This document shows positions 46,531-59,535 of a stretch of 64,000 bases of DNA, in pieces. The stretch is taken from the NCBI RefSeq assembly GCF_030445035.2, contig NC_080677.1, forward strand, positions 151,777,169 through 151,841,168, written 5' to 3'. The notes below the pieces were generated by a model. That model was not told the DNA's origin. It did no database searches and was given only the letters and a program-made list of their open reading frames with translations. Within the stretch, counting starts at the first letter, position 1; the number at the start of each line of letters is the position of its first letter. A program made the translations under genes and the position numbers. This DNA comes from Dasypus novemcinctus. Taxonomy: Eukaryota > Chordata > Mammalia > Cingulata > Dasypodidae.

Positions 46531-46987
46531 TTTTCTTTTTTTTTAAGATTTATTCATTTATTTTCCCCCCTTCCATCCTGTTGTTTTTGCTGTCTGTGTT
46601 GTCTTCTCTTCTCATTTTCTCTCCTCTAGGATTCATTGGGATTTGATCCTAGAGACGTCTGATAGAGAGAGAGGTTCCCTGTCAATTGTACCACCTGAGT
46701 TCCTGGTTTCTGCTGCACTTCTCCTTGACTCTTCCCTTGTCTCTCTCTTGATGCGTCTTCATCTTGCTGTTTGACTCACCTGCACGGGACGCCGGCTCAC
46801 CACTTGAGCACTTGCATGGACACTCATGCGGGCACTGGCTCACCATGTGGGCACTCACGTGGGCACTGGCTTGCAGCATGGGCACACTTTCTTTCCTTAT
46901 TTTTCACCAGGAGGCCCCAGGGATCGAACCCAGGTCTTCCCATATGGTAGGTAGATGCTCTATCACTTGAGCCACATCTGCTTCCCT
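46531..46987 (-). mobile_element. DAS-like SINE with two tRNA-like heads
   Basis: Flanked by GCATTTTC at 46523-46530 and GCATTTTC at 46988-46995. On the minus strand it has a tRNA-like head at about 46917-46987 (B-box-like 'gggttcgatccc') and a second, more decayed head at about 46643-46704 ('aggatcaaatccc'-like). An A-rich tail follows (plus-strand T run at 46538-46545). Between the heads lies a 17-20 base phrase repeated about four times around 'gggcactggct' (46800-46880). This dimer-like build differs from the two monomeric DAS copies. Confidence 0.8.
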
Positions 46988-46995
46988 GCATTTTC

Positions 46996-47910
46996 AATGA
47001 ATTACATAGCGGATTCCTCTGTTGTCTTCAAATATCCATCAACAGTTAAGAATGAGCAAGGTTATGGGGTCTATCTAGGGTTAAGAATTCCCAACATGAG
47101 TAGTTAGAAAGACAAGTGAGCAAGGGAGTTAATGATTCTGTAAAGGAATTAATTGAAATGATGGGGTTGGAAAAAAGAGGGAGTAAGAGAAGTTAGAAGG
47201 GGCAGATGGTCTGGAAGAGAAGGGAGGAAACTAAATACCAGTGTTCATGAGTAAAGAGCAGGTTTGGTGTGACTATAGGAAGGAGGTGGTTGGAAGAACA
47301 GTGATAGGAATTTCATAATTCGAGACCTATAGAAGTTGAACTGGCTCAGAGCATTGCTGAGGTTCTAGTCTGTAGAATTAGAAGTAGAGTATGAACGATA
47401 TTGTTAGGATTGAGAATGTGGAAGAGCTGTGAGAAGTTGCCACTGGCAGTGTTGGCAGGAAGAGAAGGGAGGATTGGGAGGAGGATGTGCAAATGTGTAA
47501 GAGGGTCCTGGTACCCCAGCCCATGTGGATGGAGGGAGCCTGCAGAGGATGAAAGCTGAGCAGGATTAGGGGTCAAGCACAAAAGGATCAAAGAAGGGTT
47601 AGGGTTAGGGTTAAGTTTAAATCTAAGAGGTGGGTGATTATGGATTATAGAAATGAGGCCAGCTGAGAAGTGTTAATGTTATGGGCTCAGTAGGCTGAAT
47701 CTGGTTGGTGGAGGAGTATGTACAGTTAGCAAACATCAAAGATCCAAATGGAAGAGAAAGGAGTTCTTGGTTTGGGCTTCCACATTCTAGATGATTGAAG
47801 CTGAAGTGTTGGGCTTAGGGATGTGCATGGGAGGGATATCAGAGGCAGACTGGAGGACTTGTTTCCAAGCTTTGTTCCATCAATACTTATTGAGTATCTA
47901 CTTACTATAG
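46996..47910. other. Purine-rich unique noncoding DNA
   Basis: No gene is supported. G+A runs are frequent. It contains the short telomere-like run at 47596-47613. Confidence 0.5.
47596..47613 (+). repeat. Three TTAGGG-type units
   Basis: GGGTTAGGGTTAGGGTTA is three exact vertebrate telomere units in internal DNA. No longer degenerate array surrounds it. Confidence 0.85.
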
Positions 47911-47966
47911 TAGTAAGAATAATGATGATAATAATAATCATGGTAGTAATAATAGTAATTATAATA
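47911..47966. repeat. (AAT/ATG)n simple repeat
   Basis: Imperfect trinucleotide run of AAT, GAT and AGT units directly beside the next MIR remnant. Confidence 0.8.
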
Positions 47967-48190
47967 TGACTGCTACCATTTATTACATTGCTTTCCATAA
48001 CCCAGACTTAATGCTATACATTGCATCGTTTAATCCTTTCAATCCTTGTAGTAAGAACTATTATACTTTTATTAGCCTATTTTATAGGAAAGAGAACTAT
48101 GATTAGGTAAACTAAGCAATGTGCTTGAGGCTACACCGTCAGAATTGAATAAGTTCTGTAGGACTCCAGGCCCATGCTTTTAATCATCAG
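47967..48190 (-). mobile_element. MIR SINE remnant
   Basis: MIR complement: 'cgtttaatcctttcaatcct' near 48027, 'ttagcctattttataggaaa' near 48073 and 'caatgtgcttgaggctacac' near 48117. Diverged. Confidence 0.7.
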
Positions 48191-51100
48191 AATATTTTGC
48201 TTTGTACTTTTATGTAGTAAGGAAACAACGATGAATAAGATAATTTCTGTTTTAAAGAAATTCATAATCTGTTGGATAAGGGTTGGCTTCCTTCACATTA
48301 ATCACTGATTTCAGAACATTTAGGAATATTTTGAGCAATATTTGCTTTGATATGATTAGCCCTTCTTAATTTTATTCTTAAAGGCATTCTAAAATATCCT
48401 TTGGTCTCTGGTGTTTGAAAATCCAATTCACTCTGTAGAATGACTATAAATGCAAATAAGAACATTGATTTCCTCTTATCATCACCTCTCGAGAACAATT
48501 CATAAAGTACGGAAGTTCTAACTAGTCAGTCAATAGTCACTATTTAAATCAGAGACTCAGAGTAGTCTATTATTGAAAAGTGTTCAGCTGAAGATGATGT
48601 TAAAGGAAAAAAAGGATGTGATCCATCCCATGATCCATATTCAGCTCCAGGAAACAGTCTGGAGGAAAGACTTCTGTTAACCATATTTAGCGTTTTTCCT
48701 GTTTTTGGTTCCTGCCCAAAGAGTAGTGGAGAGAATGCAATTTCTGAAAAGCCACTTAACTGTCATTAAGCAATTCAAGGAAAGCAGTCTGGGCAGTGGT
48801 ATTGACAGGGCTTTCCCCCATTATGACTGTACAAAGCTAAATTGGTGTTCAGTTGTCTGTCTTATTTTGGCCTATCTTTGACGATAGAATAAATAAATAT
48901 AGATCTGTATGAAATGTCTGCTACATAGGCCAAGACAACCAGACTCATTAATTATTGGAAATGCTATTATCTTACCCATCCCGTAATCCTATTTCTGGAC
49001 TTAGTTACGTAATTTCATCTGACACAGAAAAGGAAACTTTGACCTGAGTTACTTTAAAAATGGGTCTTTCACTAAATCAGGAAGAAAGACTTTTTTCCCC
49101 TTTCTTAATGAATCATAATTGGACGGCTCTGATAAGTGCAAGTGTGAATATAGACATGGAAGAGAAGATAAGAACGTCATTCATTATTTCAAGTAATTCA
49201 AATATTTACAGTCCTTTTTTTTGCTCTAAGGTGGAGTCTCAATTGGACCGTTATTCGTTTGTGTTCATACATTCAAAGTGTGTTTAGGGCTGGCAGGGAA
49301 TTTTGCAATCCAGTTCTCAATCTCGGTTATATTCCAAGATCAGGAAGATGTGATTTGTTCAAGGGCTCATCGTGGCAGACCCATGGCTTGAACTTCACAT
49401 TTTAGTTTTAGGCCAAAAAACACTCCATTCTATGATATTCTTTCTCCAGGAATGATTCTGAAAAATGGAGAGTTGTTCTGGCAAATGAGTCCATGAAAAT
49501 TCTATTCTCTGTCCTCACCAGTAAGACATCTGGAGATAAGGTAGCTAAGGAGAACCCCGGGTCTGCCTATAGCCTACACAGTGTGCTCTCTTCCTTAGTT
49601 TATTGAAATTCCCTTCAGATAAATGAAGAACAAAATTGTGTCTTGCTCTCTACATTTCGAAAATGCACAGAGAACACATTCTCCGTGTTCATAGTCAGAT
49701 TGTATGACATTTTTCACATATTTCATATTGTTTATTTGCAAGACAATTTAGTATATACTTATAAGTAATGGTTATATTTATGCTTAAATTTTAGCATTTC
49801 ACAACTATGTGATTATACCAAATACCATTGATTGTACACTTTCGATGAATTGTATGCTTTATTAAAACATGTGAATAAAACTGATTTGTTTAAATAAAAT
49901 AAAATTAAATTAAATTTAGTGCTTCACTGTCTATGAGTCAACATCCTCCTTGACAGAGCAGGCAGAAACCCCCGTGGACTGAGATAAAAGATGCTGCAAA
50001 GAGGTTTTCTGACCCAGCTCTCCTTCTCTGGCCAGTCATTAGGACCTGGGACTCAAAATCATTTCTTTCTGGAATCTTAAGAATTCCCTATGAACATGCA
50101 AATATCCCTAGAAAGAGGTAACACTGGACATTTTGCTGCATTAGCTATAAACACCCTAGTACATTTGGGTCTAGTTTTCTGTACCAGGGGAAATTTCAAG
50201 TAAGTATGGGGGCACCAAAGAGAAGTTTTGCCTACTTAACAATCTTGCCTAGAGCTGAACCTGAGAATTACTATGAATAATAAGTGAAAATAGCTTAAAT
50301 TCCATTAGTAACATGATTCTAGCCAAAAGAGTCTAGACCAGGAGGGGATGCTATTATAAATCATTATTATTTTATGTTCAGAAAATGAATACACCGATGT
50401 TTACAGCAAGGGAAAGTGCAAGCCAGCTTTTGCTTTTCCTCCTGAGGAAAGTGATGAACTGGTATGCATTTAGAAAATGCTGAATGTCTTCTGAGTCTAA
50501 CCACCTCAGTTCCCTCCTAAAATGTCCATATGTGAATTAGGCACATGGCTTTTTTTTTTTTAACTCAGCATTTACTGATCTGGAAAAAAACTGCTAGTGT
50601 AAAAATATGCCTTACCTTTGAAAGAAACCTGTTATAAGGAAAGGTGGGAATAAAATGTTATGTTTGTCTGACATACAGGAAGTATCTTCTTGGCCTATCC
50701 AGTTCAAGGTGTGTCTTTTCTTTCTTTTTGTCTTAATTGCTTTTTCCTTCAGGTACAATGCAATTTAGTAGGTAGGTGGCCAAATACCACCCCTTCACCC
50801 CATCCTGGTGCCCACTTTCTATGACTTCTTTTTCTGAACACTTCCTATCCTCTTAGGACCCAATTTTCAGCTAAATAGTCATGGGAAAAGGGAAACGTTA
50901 GGACTCATTTGTAGTACGGGAACAATAAAACTGGGACTTCCCCCACCCCTTTTATTTCCACTTCTTGGTACCTAGTAGGCCCTTAATATTTATGAAATGA
51001 ATGATTAATCTGATAATCAGTTCCCCAAAATCTAATATACGATGAATTTCCATTGGTTGTTTTTTGTGTGTTTGTGGATCTATTAAAGTCAAGAAGGCAA

Positions 51101-51540
51101 AAAAGTTAGCAGTACTTTGCTATGCAGTGCATGTTTATGAAACAAGTCAATCTGGACTGAGGAAAGGGTGGGCCCCCATGAGGTCCCAAGAAGAAAAAAA
51201 AATATCATTCTAAGAATGACTCTCAGACTTTGAAATCTAATGGAATAAGCCCTGCTGGGGTTTTCGGAACTGCTGGGGTCCCTTGACACATTTCCGTCCC
51301 AAATTCTCCTTACGGTAATGCAAATGTTTATCCTATATCTGTGCCTCATTTGTATATTGGAAGCAGATAACTTGACTTGTAAGTTTCACAGGTCTACAGC
51401 CTCCGCGGACTTTGCCCCAGGACAAACTGCTTGCCTGTAACTGATACTGATGTGATTTTGTACTTAGTATTGCTACTGAAATGATTTCAGTTTTTTTGGG
51501 GGGGATATTATAATGTCTTTTGGGGATTCCGAGGTTGGAG
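48191..51540. other. Unique noncoding DNA
   Basis: No gene is supported in 3.3 kb. A MIR-like complement is faint at 49300-49400, and a short L2/MIR-type end near 50960-51000. The A-rich, repeat-free stretch near 49880-49918 has AAATT/AAAAT units. A G tract lies at 51498-51504. Confidence 0.5.
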
Positions 51541-52223
51541 TATGGCAGTTTAAGATTATATTATGAATCCCAAAAAGAGAAAGATTATGTTTGTAAACTA
51601 ATCTATTTCTCTGGGTGTGATATCCTTTGGTTGCATTAAATTCAGCTGAAGGGGTTTTGATTAGATTACTTGTTAAGATCGCTGTAGGGATTTTTATTGG
51701 ACTACCTTGGTAAAGAATGATTCTCGTTGAATCCCCACTCCTTGCTGAGTCTGATATAAATGTACTCACATGGCCAGAGAGATGCAGGAAGAGAGAGAAC
51801 TCTGCCAATTTTGATCCTGCCATGTGAGGAGGCTCAAACAGCTGAAGCCACGGAAAGAGATGATCCATTTGCCTGATAGTTTACCCCTGAACTTGGGAAG
51901 AGCGCTGAACAGGCAAGAATGATAGGAAGCCCTAAGAGAGGAACCCTATGGCAGCTTGCGGGTGAAATCTGGAAGAAAGCAGAGCAGCTAGACCTGATAA
52001 AGGGAACCTGGAGATGAAGGAGAGACAAGAAGAGAGCAGCCACCATCTTGCTTCACTCCATAGCAATTGACTTTGGTAAGAAAGCATCTCTTATGGTGCC
52101 ATGGGTAGGACTTTTCACGACTTTAGAACTGTAAGCTTTGCTTTTACCCCAAATAAATCCCCATTATAAAAGCCAACAGATTACTAGTACTTTGCATTGG
52201 CAGCCCTTTGGCAAACTGAGCCA
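51541..52223 (+). mobile_element. MaLR-like solo LTR, family 1, copy E
   Basis: The only family 1 copy in sense. It starts near 'tatggcagtttaagattata', aligns with the complement of copies A-D ('gtttgtaaactaatctattt' near 51590, 'tggttgcattaaattcagct' near 51629) and ends with 'ccccaaataaatccccatta' (52147) and 'gcattggcagccctttggca'. The middle has diverged from copies A-D. Both termini have decayed (TA for TG) and no target duplication is visible, so it looks older. The 131-codon minus-strand frame at 51473-51868 lies mostly inside it. Confidence 0.8.
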
Positions 52224-55200
52224 GATATAGAAAACTTATTAGAGATCTGTGAAATGGCATAAATAAGCTTTTTTCTATGACCCTTTTTCCAAAGTAAGCA
52301 AATATTCAAAATCACAAAATATTTCATTCTCTCTAGGTTTGCATAACCATGGAGGGGGGGGGGAGGAAAATGATGAGCTGATTTGTCCTTTGTGCACATA
52401 GTATGTCAACTTTAACTGGTAAAATTAGGACCAAAATCAGGATACAAAGGAACACTTGTGAAGTATATTTTAAATCCTAAGTATTTAGATACCATATCAC
52501 TTTTTTCTTCTAAATAGCACCAAAATTTTTTCTTTGTATCATTTTGACCCTTCCTAGTTGTGTGCAATAGATGAGTAACGTAGGTTGTTATGTCCCAGTG
52601 ATCCATATAGCTAAACTCAGGTAAACCTTCTCTGCAGAGTTGAAATTTTAATAGTCTCTACATAGGGAGAAGATGTTCTCTACAGGTGTTTTAGAGGGCA
52701 ATTTAACAAATAAACCATTGGGTGGGTTGCCTTAAAGTAGCAAGAATTAGGGGAGCTCACCTTGTTTCATCTGCTGTGTTGAAGGCAGGATGGTGACATG
52801 TGAATATTAATGCTGAGAATGCTTGTAAATCATCAGTCTGGATAACTTGACTGAGGAAGCATGGCCAACTGGGAGAGATGTCAGCTTTAGATGCTAATAG
52901 CTGATAAAATCAATAAATTTTGTATTTGGTACTTGTATCCAGGGGCCAGCTTCTGTTCTTATAAATCACTCTTATAATGCATCAGATACCAGAACATTTC
53001 CTACATAAGAGGCTCAAAACTATGGGTAGATATTGGTAATATCCTTGTGTTAACATTTTTCTCTTATGGCAGTATAAGTGGAGCCAAGAACAGATCTGTG
53101 TTGGTTAAAAGGGATTACATTCTAAAGTGAAGAACTCATGGTGTGGGATGGGAAGGCAAAAGCTTCTTAGAGAACTATTTATTCAGCTGACTTAAGCTGA
53201 GATTGTCTAAAACTACCCACCATACCATAGCCAGTTTGTAGGAAATGGTCATGCTTGTTCCCCCACCAAAGCCCACACTAAAGTAAAGACAAGTGAAACT
53301 GATAAAAATTTGTGCATATTATCTAATTCAGCAATTTTCATTTTTTCAGTGTTTCTGATAGTCTTTGGCTTTGTAGTAACTTTCACCTACTGTTCCTAAA
53401 GGTGCTTTGTGAAATCTATACGTTTGTATTTTTATGTGTATATATATACATATAAGTGCATACACACACACACTTATATAAACATATGCATACACACAGA
53501 CACACATATGCATGAATGAATTAAAATTAACTTGGTCCTGAGATATTTGAGATCATTACAAAATCAAAGTAGAGCCAATGATATCTTTGTTTAATTTCTA
53601 CTTCATCAAGAAGTATCTGCAGTTTTTGTTTGATTTTGAAGAACATTTTCTACCACAAAGTCAATATCAAGACATAGGTTTTCTCCCTCTTATGAGGATT
53701 TTAATACCAAACCAACTTTGTTTCCTTTCAATTCAAATACTTGATTTCTGTCGAGAATGAATTTTTAATTTGTGGCATCTTCCTGGCATACATGAATTTT
53801 GCTGACAATGTGTTGTTTGAAAGGATTTGGCAATGGATTATTTAGTGGCTGGGACAGAGATGGGCAAAATTTGCCTTATACCTTGATGGATGGCCTGTAT
53901 TGTTTGCTTGGACACAGGATACAGTATACTGAGGCCTGGATGGAGAAATAAAACTACATCAGTTTTTAAATTAAAGTACTATCTTCCAGTGAGGAGGAAG
54001 AAGTGGGATAATTTTTCAGAGCTGAATTAAATTGAATGGTTGAGGAGAGTCTTTTTGGATTAAAAATATAAAGAGACATTTACTTAAAGTCACAAGTTTC
54101 ATTCCCTTCGTTGAGTTCATTTCTGGTTCTACTGGTTATCAGAAGGGTGCACTCTGCAGAGTTATAGTGAAACAAGCTCTGTTTCTTGTCACTTCAGGGG
54201 TGAAGATAGACCAGATAATAAATTGTGAATTAACACAGTGCTAAACACTGCTTATTTAAGGTTGGTTATTTCACTGTTCTTAATCAAATTTCAGGAACCA
54301 GGAATAAACAATGAACATAAAAATAAAGTTTCCAGGAAAAAAAAATCACCAATTAAATTCAGTGAGATAAAAATTGTCATTTTTTAAAAAGCCATCCTCA
54401 CACATCACATTTCCCAGAAGGCACTAGTATTATCATTCCCATTTACCACAGGCCTCCAAAGACTGCTTTGGGCCGATAGTAATTGTTGGTTCTTTCCCCC
54501 ATGCTTCAACTACCTTCTGTAACTGGCTAAGCTAACACATGTTGATTTGTTCTGGTTTCCACTGCATTTCTAGAAACAGTCTCCAAACCCTGCTTCCCCT
54601 TTGTAGTCCATACATTTCCCAGTTGTTCTCAAGCACATTCTGCTGGCCAATGCTCTTTTCCAAAGTGTCTTTAGAACATTTCCTCTTTGTTCAGCAGACG
54701 ATCTAAGTCTATTGTCTTTAGCTGTCTGTAACTGTCACCATGGCAGGTGACAGGGTGCATTGAGGAAGGAGCAGGAGGTTGGGGATGGTGGGAGAAGGTT
54801 CTAGAATCATCAGCAACATTGATGCTTTTCCTGGATTTGGAGGGAGGAAGAAGGAGATACATTATGGAGAGAAAATGATGGTTTAGGACACGTTTAATTA
54901 GGCATTTCCTGTTTTAAGAAACAGACTCAGGATATCAAAATGGAGATGGGTCAGGGGTCTAATTATTCCCTCTGCCTTCTCAAGATCTGCGTAGCATCTT
55001 TGTCATGACATGTCTCCTATTCCTTCTTTTCTACTACCTATACCAAGGGACCACTCTGCATTTGTAGGCATAATCCTGGAAAGCCAGTCTGACTGGCTAT
55101 TTACCATTAACTGCCTTGGCCAGTGCCATTCTTGACAAAAAGCTAGGCCCTGGATGGATGGCCTCTGCCTCCGTTAGCCTTTCAATGGTCATCCCTGGAC

Positions 55201-57052
55201 CAAGAACAGCCCAATACTATGCTATGTGCTGAGCAGTAGCTGGGGGCAAGGCATCTACCTGAGACTGGAGTATGGCAGTGATTGGCTACGTCAGCTCCTC
55301 GGCACTGCCCAGTTTAGTGCAGATATATGATGTATTGAGCAAAACAAAGAACTGAGAGAATGTAGATGTTCTGGCACTTTGGTCAAAGGAGCCAATGTTG
55401 GCGATTTAGGCAATGAAAGCAAAGGTGAGGAATTTTATAAAGGAGCATGGGAAAAGTGAGGAGAGTTCTTCAAGGATGTTCCTTTCAACCATTTTCCTTT
55501 GTGTTGGGGTCAAGTCATTCCTGCTCCTTCAACTGTTGGTTGAACTCTAGGTTGAGATCGGACTTCATACTTACTCCCCTCGGTTGCTCCTAAATGCAGA
55601 AGTTCCTTTTTCGTAGTGACCAAGTGCTCGAGCCCTGGCCAACCTGTTTAGGCAATTAGAGGCATTGGCACACATAGTCATTTTATTCATATATAATCCT
55701 AACATCTTCTTATGAGTGCAGCTTCTATTGGGAAGAAATGGATTTGAATCTGAATAGTATATGCCCTTTTGTTTCAAGAATATTCTGGGAGTGATATTTT
55801 GGTAGAGGAAAGTAAAATATTTCATTAAAAATTTACTCTACATATGAAAACTGAATTCCATGTGAACAAAATATGATCTTTGCACAGTAGATTATTTGTA
55901 GGCGGTGGCATTTCAGTCTCTTCAGAAACAGGTGAGCTCATTCACTCTGCACAGCCATCTGTGTAGGTGGATGCTTAATAGATGTTCTTTGGTGAGGAGC
56001 TCTTGCTAAACAGGTGAGTGCAAGGCATTATTTTCCCTATACTAAAATGCAAAGTTGTGATATAGATAATTTTGCTCCCTCTCAAACCAAAGGATAAGTT
56101 ATTTAACATGATCACAAGTATAATAATTATCTGAGTACCTTGAAATGGCAGGATGCAGTCTGGATTGAGTCATATACATGAAGATGTATGATAGAATTGG
56201 CACCCTGGCATAAATGTGCTCGCATTGGTTTATTTTTCTATTTTGCATTTTAAAAATTTGGTACCACTGTTATAAGTCCTATTTTTGTCTTATATGAAGC
56301 CAATTAAATTTTAAGCAGGACTGCTTTAATAGAAATGAATTTGGAAAATATAATCAACACAGGGAAAGGAAGCTAAGTGTGCATGCAGTGAAAAAAATGC
56401 ACATTTTTCTTGCTCTGCTGAGAGAGGCTATTGGGGTGGGATATTCTCGGCATTTGTTCATTTAAAGATAACGATGACTCTCTTCACACAGCCCTGCAAG
56501 CAGCCTGCAATGAGAATTTCTTCAAAGGCTGGGTAATTCTGTAAACATGTTCTTGGGAGTTATAGAAATTTGTACCCATCCTCACATAATTTTGCATGCA
56601 ACCTCTATGGAAGAGTCTCCTAATTTGTGTTGTGTGAATGATGTCTTTTTCTAATTAGGCAGATGCTTCTGTTTTAACCCAGGACCAGAAGACAATGTCT
56701 AATTGAGATTTTTGGGGGGTTTGTTTTTGGACGGTGCTAGAATTAGCCTTGGAATTTAGTCTCATGATTGACTCATGTCCTAATTAAAACCCAATTTGAT
56801 TGATTCTGCTTGTGCCTTTCCATAGGAAACACAGGACAACTTCCCAGATTCGCAACATGTTGAGTTTCTGACTCCGTCTGATGCCCCTGATGTGTTCTGA
56901 CATTCGCAAACAGTACCCAGAAACCCAGTCTGCAGTGTGTGTGCTTTTTAGCTTCAACACTGACACATTACCCCACCTACCATTTTATTTCTTTGTTGTA
57001 ATATGTATTCAAGTACAATTATAAAACAGAATCTTTGGGAAAAATACAATGA
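52224..57052. other. Unique noncoding DNA
   Basis: No gene is supported in 4.8 kb and no element longer than a simple repeat is evident. A G tract of ten lies at 52353-52362. Frames stay below 85 codons. The stretch 56380-56960 is balanced in composition and repeat-free. Confidence 0.5.
53434..53515. repeat. TA/CA simple repeat
   Basis: Mixed (TA)n, (CA)n and ATGCATAC units. Confidence 0.88.
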
Positions 57053-57067
57053 TATTGATCATTTTCT

Positions 57068-57688
57068 ATTTTTTTACGTTTGTTTTGAAATTTTTTATTA
57101 TTTTTTAAAAGAGACATAGATCACACAAAATGTTACATTAAAAAATATAAGAGGCTCCCATATACCCCACTTCCCACACCCCCCCCCCACTCCTCTCACG
57201 TTGACAACTTCTTTAATTAGTGTGGTACATTCATTGCATTTGATGAGTACATTTTGGAGCACTGCTGCACAGCATGGATTATCGTTTATGTTGTAGTTTA
57301 CACTCTCTCCCAGTCCATTCAGTGGGTTATGGCAGGATATATAATGTCCTGCATCCTTCCCTGCAATATCATTGAGGACAACTCCTAGTCCCGAAAATGC
57401 CACAATATCACACCTCTTCTTCCCTCTCCGTGCCCTCAGCAACTCCCATGTCCATTGTCTCCACATAAATGATACAATTTCTTCCATTGCTAGAGTCACA
57501 ACAATTCTACAGTAGAATACCAGTAAATGCACTCTAATCCATATTTCATTCCTCCACTCTCAGGACCCTGGGATGGCAATGTCCACTCCCCCTCTATATC
57601 AAGAGGGGGCTTAGCTCCCACATGGCTGATGGATGGGATTCTCCTGTTTGCAACTGTAGACTCTCGGTTCCCAGGTGTGGTGGTTGAT
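57068..57688 (-). mobile_element. 5'-truncated L1 with 15-base target duplication
   Basis: Flanks are TATTGATCATTTTCT at 57053-57067 and TATTGATCGTTTTCT at 57689-57703, one mismatch in fifteen. On the minus strand the insertion runs from a truncated 5' end at 57688 to an A-rich tail near 57070-57110. It carries the phrase 'tttgtgtgatctatgtctct' near its 3' end, shared with the tiny insertion at 1774. Four G-runs lie just upstream of the tail on the minus strand (57157-57188). No intact ORF2 is included. The 144-codon minus-strand frame (57098-57532) is a chance frame in this 3' region, not a gene. It looks like a lineage-specific, fairly young L1. Confidence 0.85.
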
Positions 57689-58539
57689 TATTGATCGTTT
57701 TCTTCACCTTAAGAATTTACATAAGAGAGAAAAATCAATTCCAGAATCCAAGCAAGTCTAACATGGCTTTTTAAAAATTTCCTTTGCTTTTAGCTTGGAA
57801 GGCTTGGAAAGTCCTATTTGAAAAATTTAATTGGCTTAGCCTAATGCCTGCAGATGGAAATGGCTGTCATTTTAATCCCCAAAGAAAGGAATTGTCAGCT
57901 CACCTGCTGCATATAACTTAGATTGGGAAGCGAGCTTTATGCAGAGGGTAGGGAAGTCTGTCTGCTGCACAAATGGCATCTGCATAAAATAAGATCTCTT
58001 ATTTTTTGGAAGACAGAGTTTTTAGTGTAACGTACCCCCTAGGTTATTCCAATTATACTATCAATTTTAGAAAAAACAATAGATTGCTGTCTCCCTTAGA
58101 GATACCTGTATTTGAAAGTTTTCCTGTTTGAATAAGGAAGGTATGATGTTTGTAGAGTCACCTGGTCAGATCCTCTCTCCAAATTTTGCACTGAAAATCC
58201 ATCCTCCGTCCCAAGATAAAGTTAACCACTCTCCTGAGGGCCCATCCCATTTCTTTTACAGCACATCCAACACTTTGTTCTACTTCAAGTTCATCTCTCT
58301 GCTGAAGTGTAAAGTTCTTACTTTGCCTTCCTAATGTTTGTTAAATGTATGTTGAATAAATGTATGAGGTTCTATGAATAGATGAAACATTTCATCACCG
58401 TCCTCAAATAATATATATGCTACACTTTCATTTAACATGTGTACAGTGGAAGCCTTCAGACTGGGCCTGACTTCTTATTAGAGAGGTCTAATAAACTCAG
58501 AACTTGAAAAATAGTCCATGATTGTGCCTTTTCCATTAG

Positions 58540-58960
58540 ATGATGCAAATGAGGTGAACGGAGAAATGATCACACATCAGCTTACGGAGGGGCGAGATGC
58601 TCATTTAGCAAGCACCTCCACCCGGCAGATTGCTGAACATTCTCCGAATTTATTTTACAGTTTGCGTAGGCCCACTTTGCTGGAGAAAGGCAACTGAGAC
58701 AAGCTTTGCCAGAAATCTGTAATAAGGCTTAGCTTGCTGCTATAGATGGAAACTTTCTCTCAGGGCATCATGTAGATCTGATTTGGCTAGTTTTCAAGCT
58801 TGTACTCATTGCTGGGTCAATAAGAGAAAAAAACCCTGTTATTAATTACTGTAATTTGAAAGGAAGCTAAAATTGACCTTCAGCAGTCTGGTTTGGCAGC
58901 GTAAAGAATTTAACCACTAAAATTTGGGGAACTTCCTTAGCATAGACATTATCTGTGAAT
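58540..58960. promoter_or_regulatory. Candidate conserved noncoding element
   Basis: A repeat-free stretch with an exact octamer ATGCAAAT (58543-58550), an ATTAATTA homeodomain-like site (58841-58848), CpG-containing words such as 'cggaggggcgagatg' near 58585 and 'cacccggcagattgctga' near 58619, and balanced composition. This is the usual look of deeply conserved enhancers. Conservation itself cannot be seen from one genome. Confidence 0.3.
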
Positions 58961-59535
58961 CATAGGGGGAGGATTTTAGTAGAGATATAACCAGTTCTAT
59001 ACTATGTTCCAGGAAAGGTGATGTAAATGATTTTTATTTTTGGTAAATGGAATCCCATTTTAAAGTGCTTAAGAAATGTTGCTCTGACACGGAGTCATTC
59101 CTAAGGTATAGTAACTATTCACCCTCGAGTAAACTTGGATTTCCAAAAATCAATTTTACCTAAAATGACGTATTCCTATACTTGAAGATAAATAACTGGT
59201 CGGTTACAGATAGCAGCATTAAGCAATTTCAGGAAATGTATTACCATATTGACCTTGCGTAGACCTGGGAGGACAGCTTGCCGAGATGGGGCCTTTGCCA
59301 AGTTCCTGTCGCATTTATATCGTTTAGACTCCACCTCTTCTTCTGATTTATGATGGACTTGCTTCGATAAAGCAGATTGTTTGAGTTATTTCTAATTGAA
59401 TGTTCATTCTTTTGCTTTAAGTGTGGGTGACTTCAAGAATCCAGAGAGCCACTGGAGGGTGGGGTCTAAGGGTGGCTAGACCTCGAGTGTCACCACATGT
59501 TCAGGGACTGAAAAACTAGTCATAGTGCACCAAGG

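Noticed and set aside
51473-51868. 131-codon minus-strand open frame
   Set aside because: Antisense to a family 1 LTR over most of its length.
57098-57532. 144-codon minus-strand open frame
   Set aside because: It lies within the 3' region of the truncated L1 at 57068-57688 and does not resemble the ORF1 or ORF2 protein.
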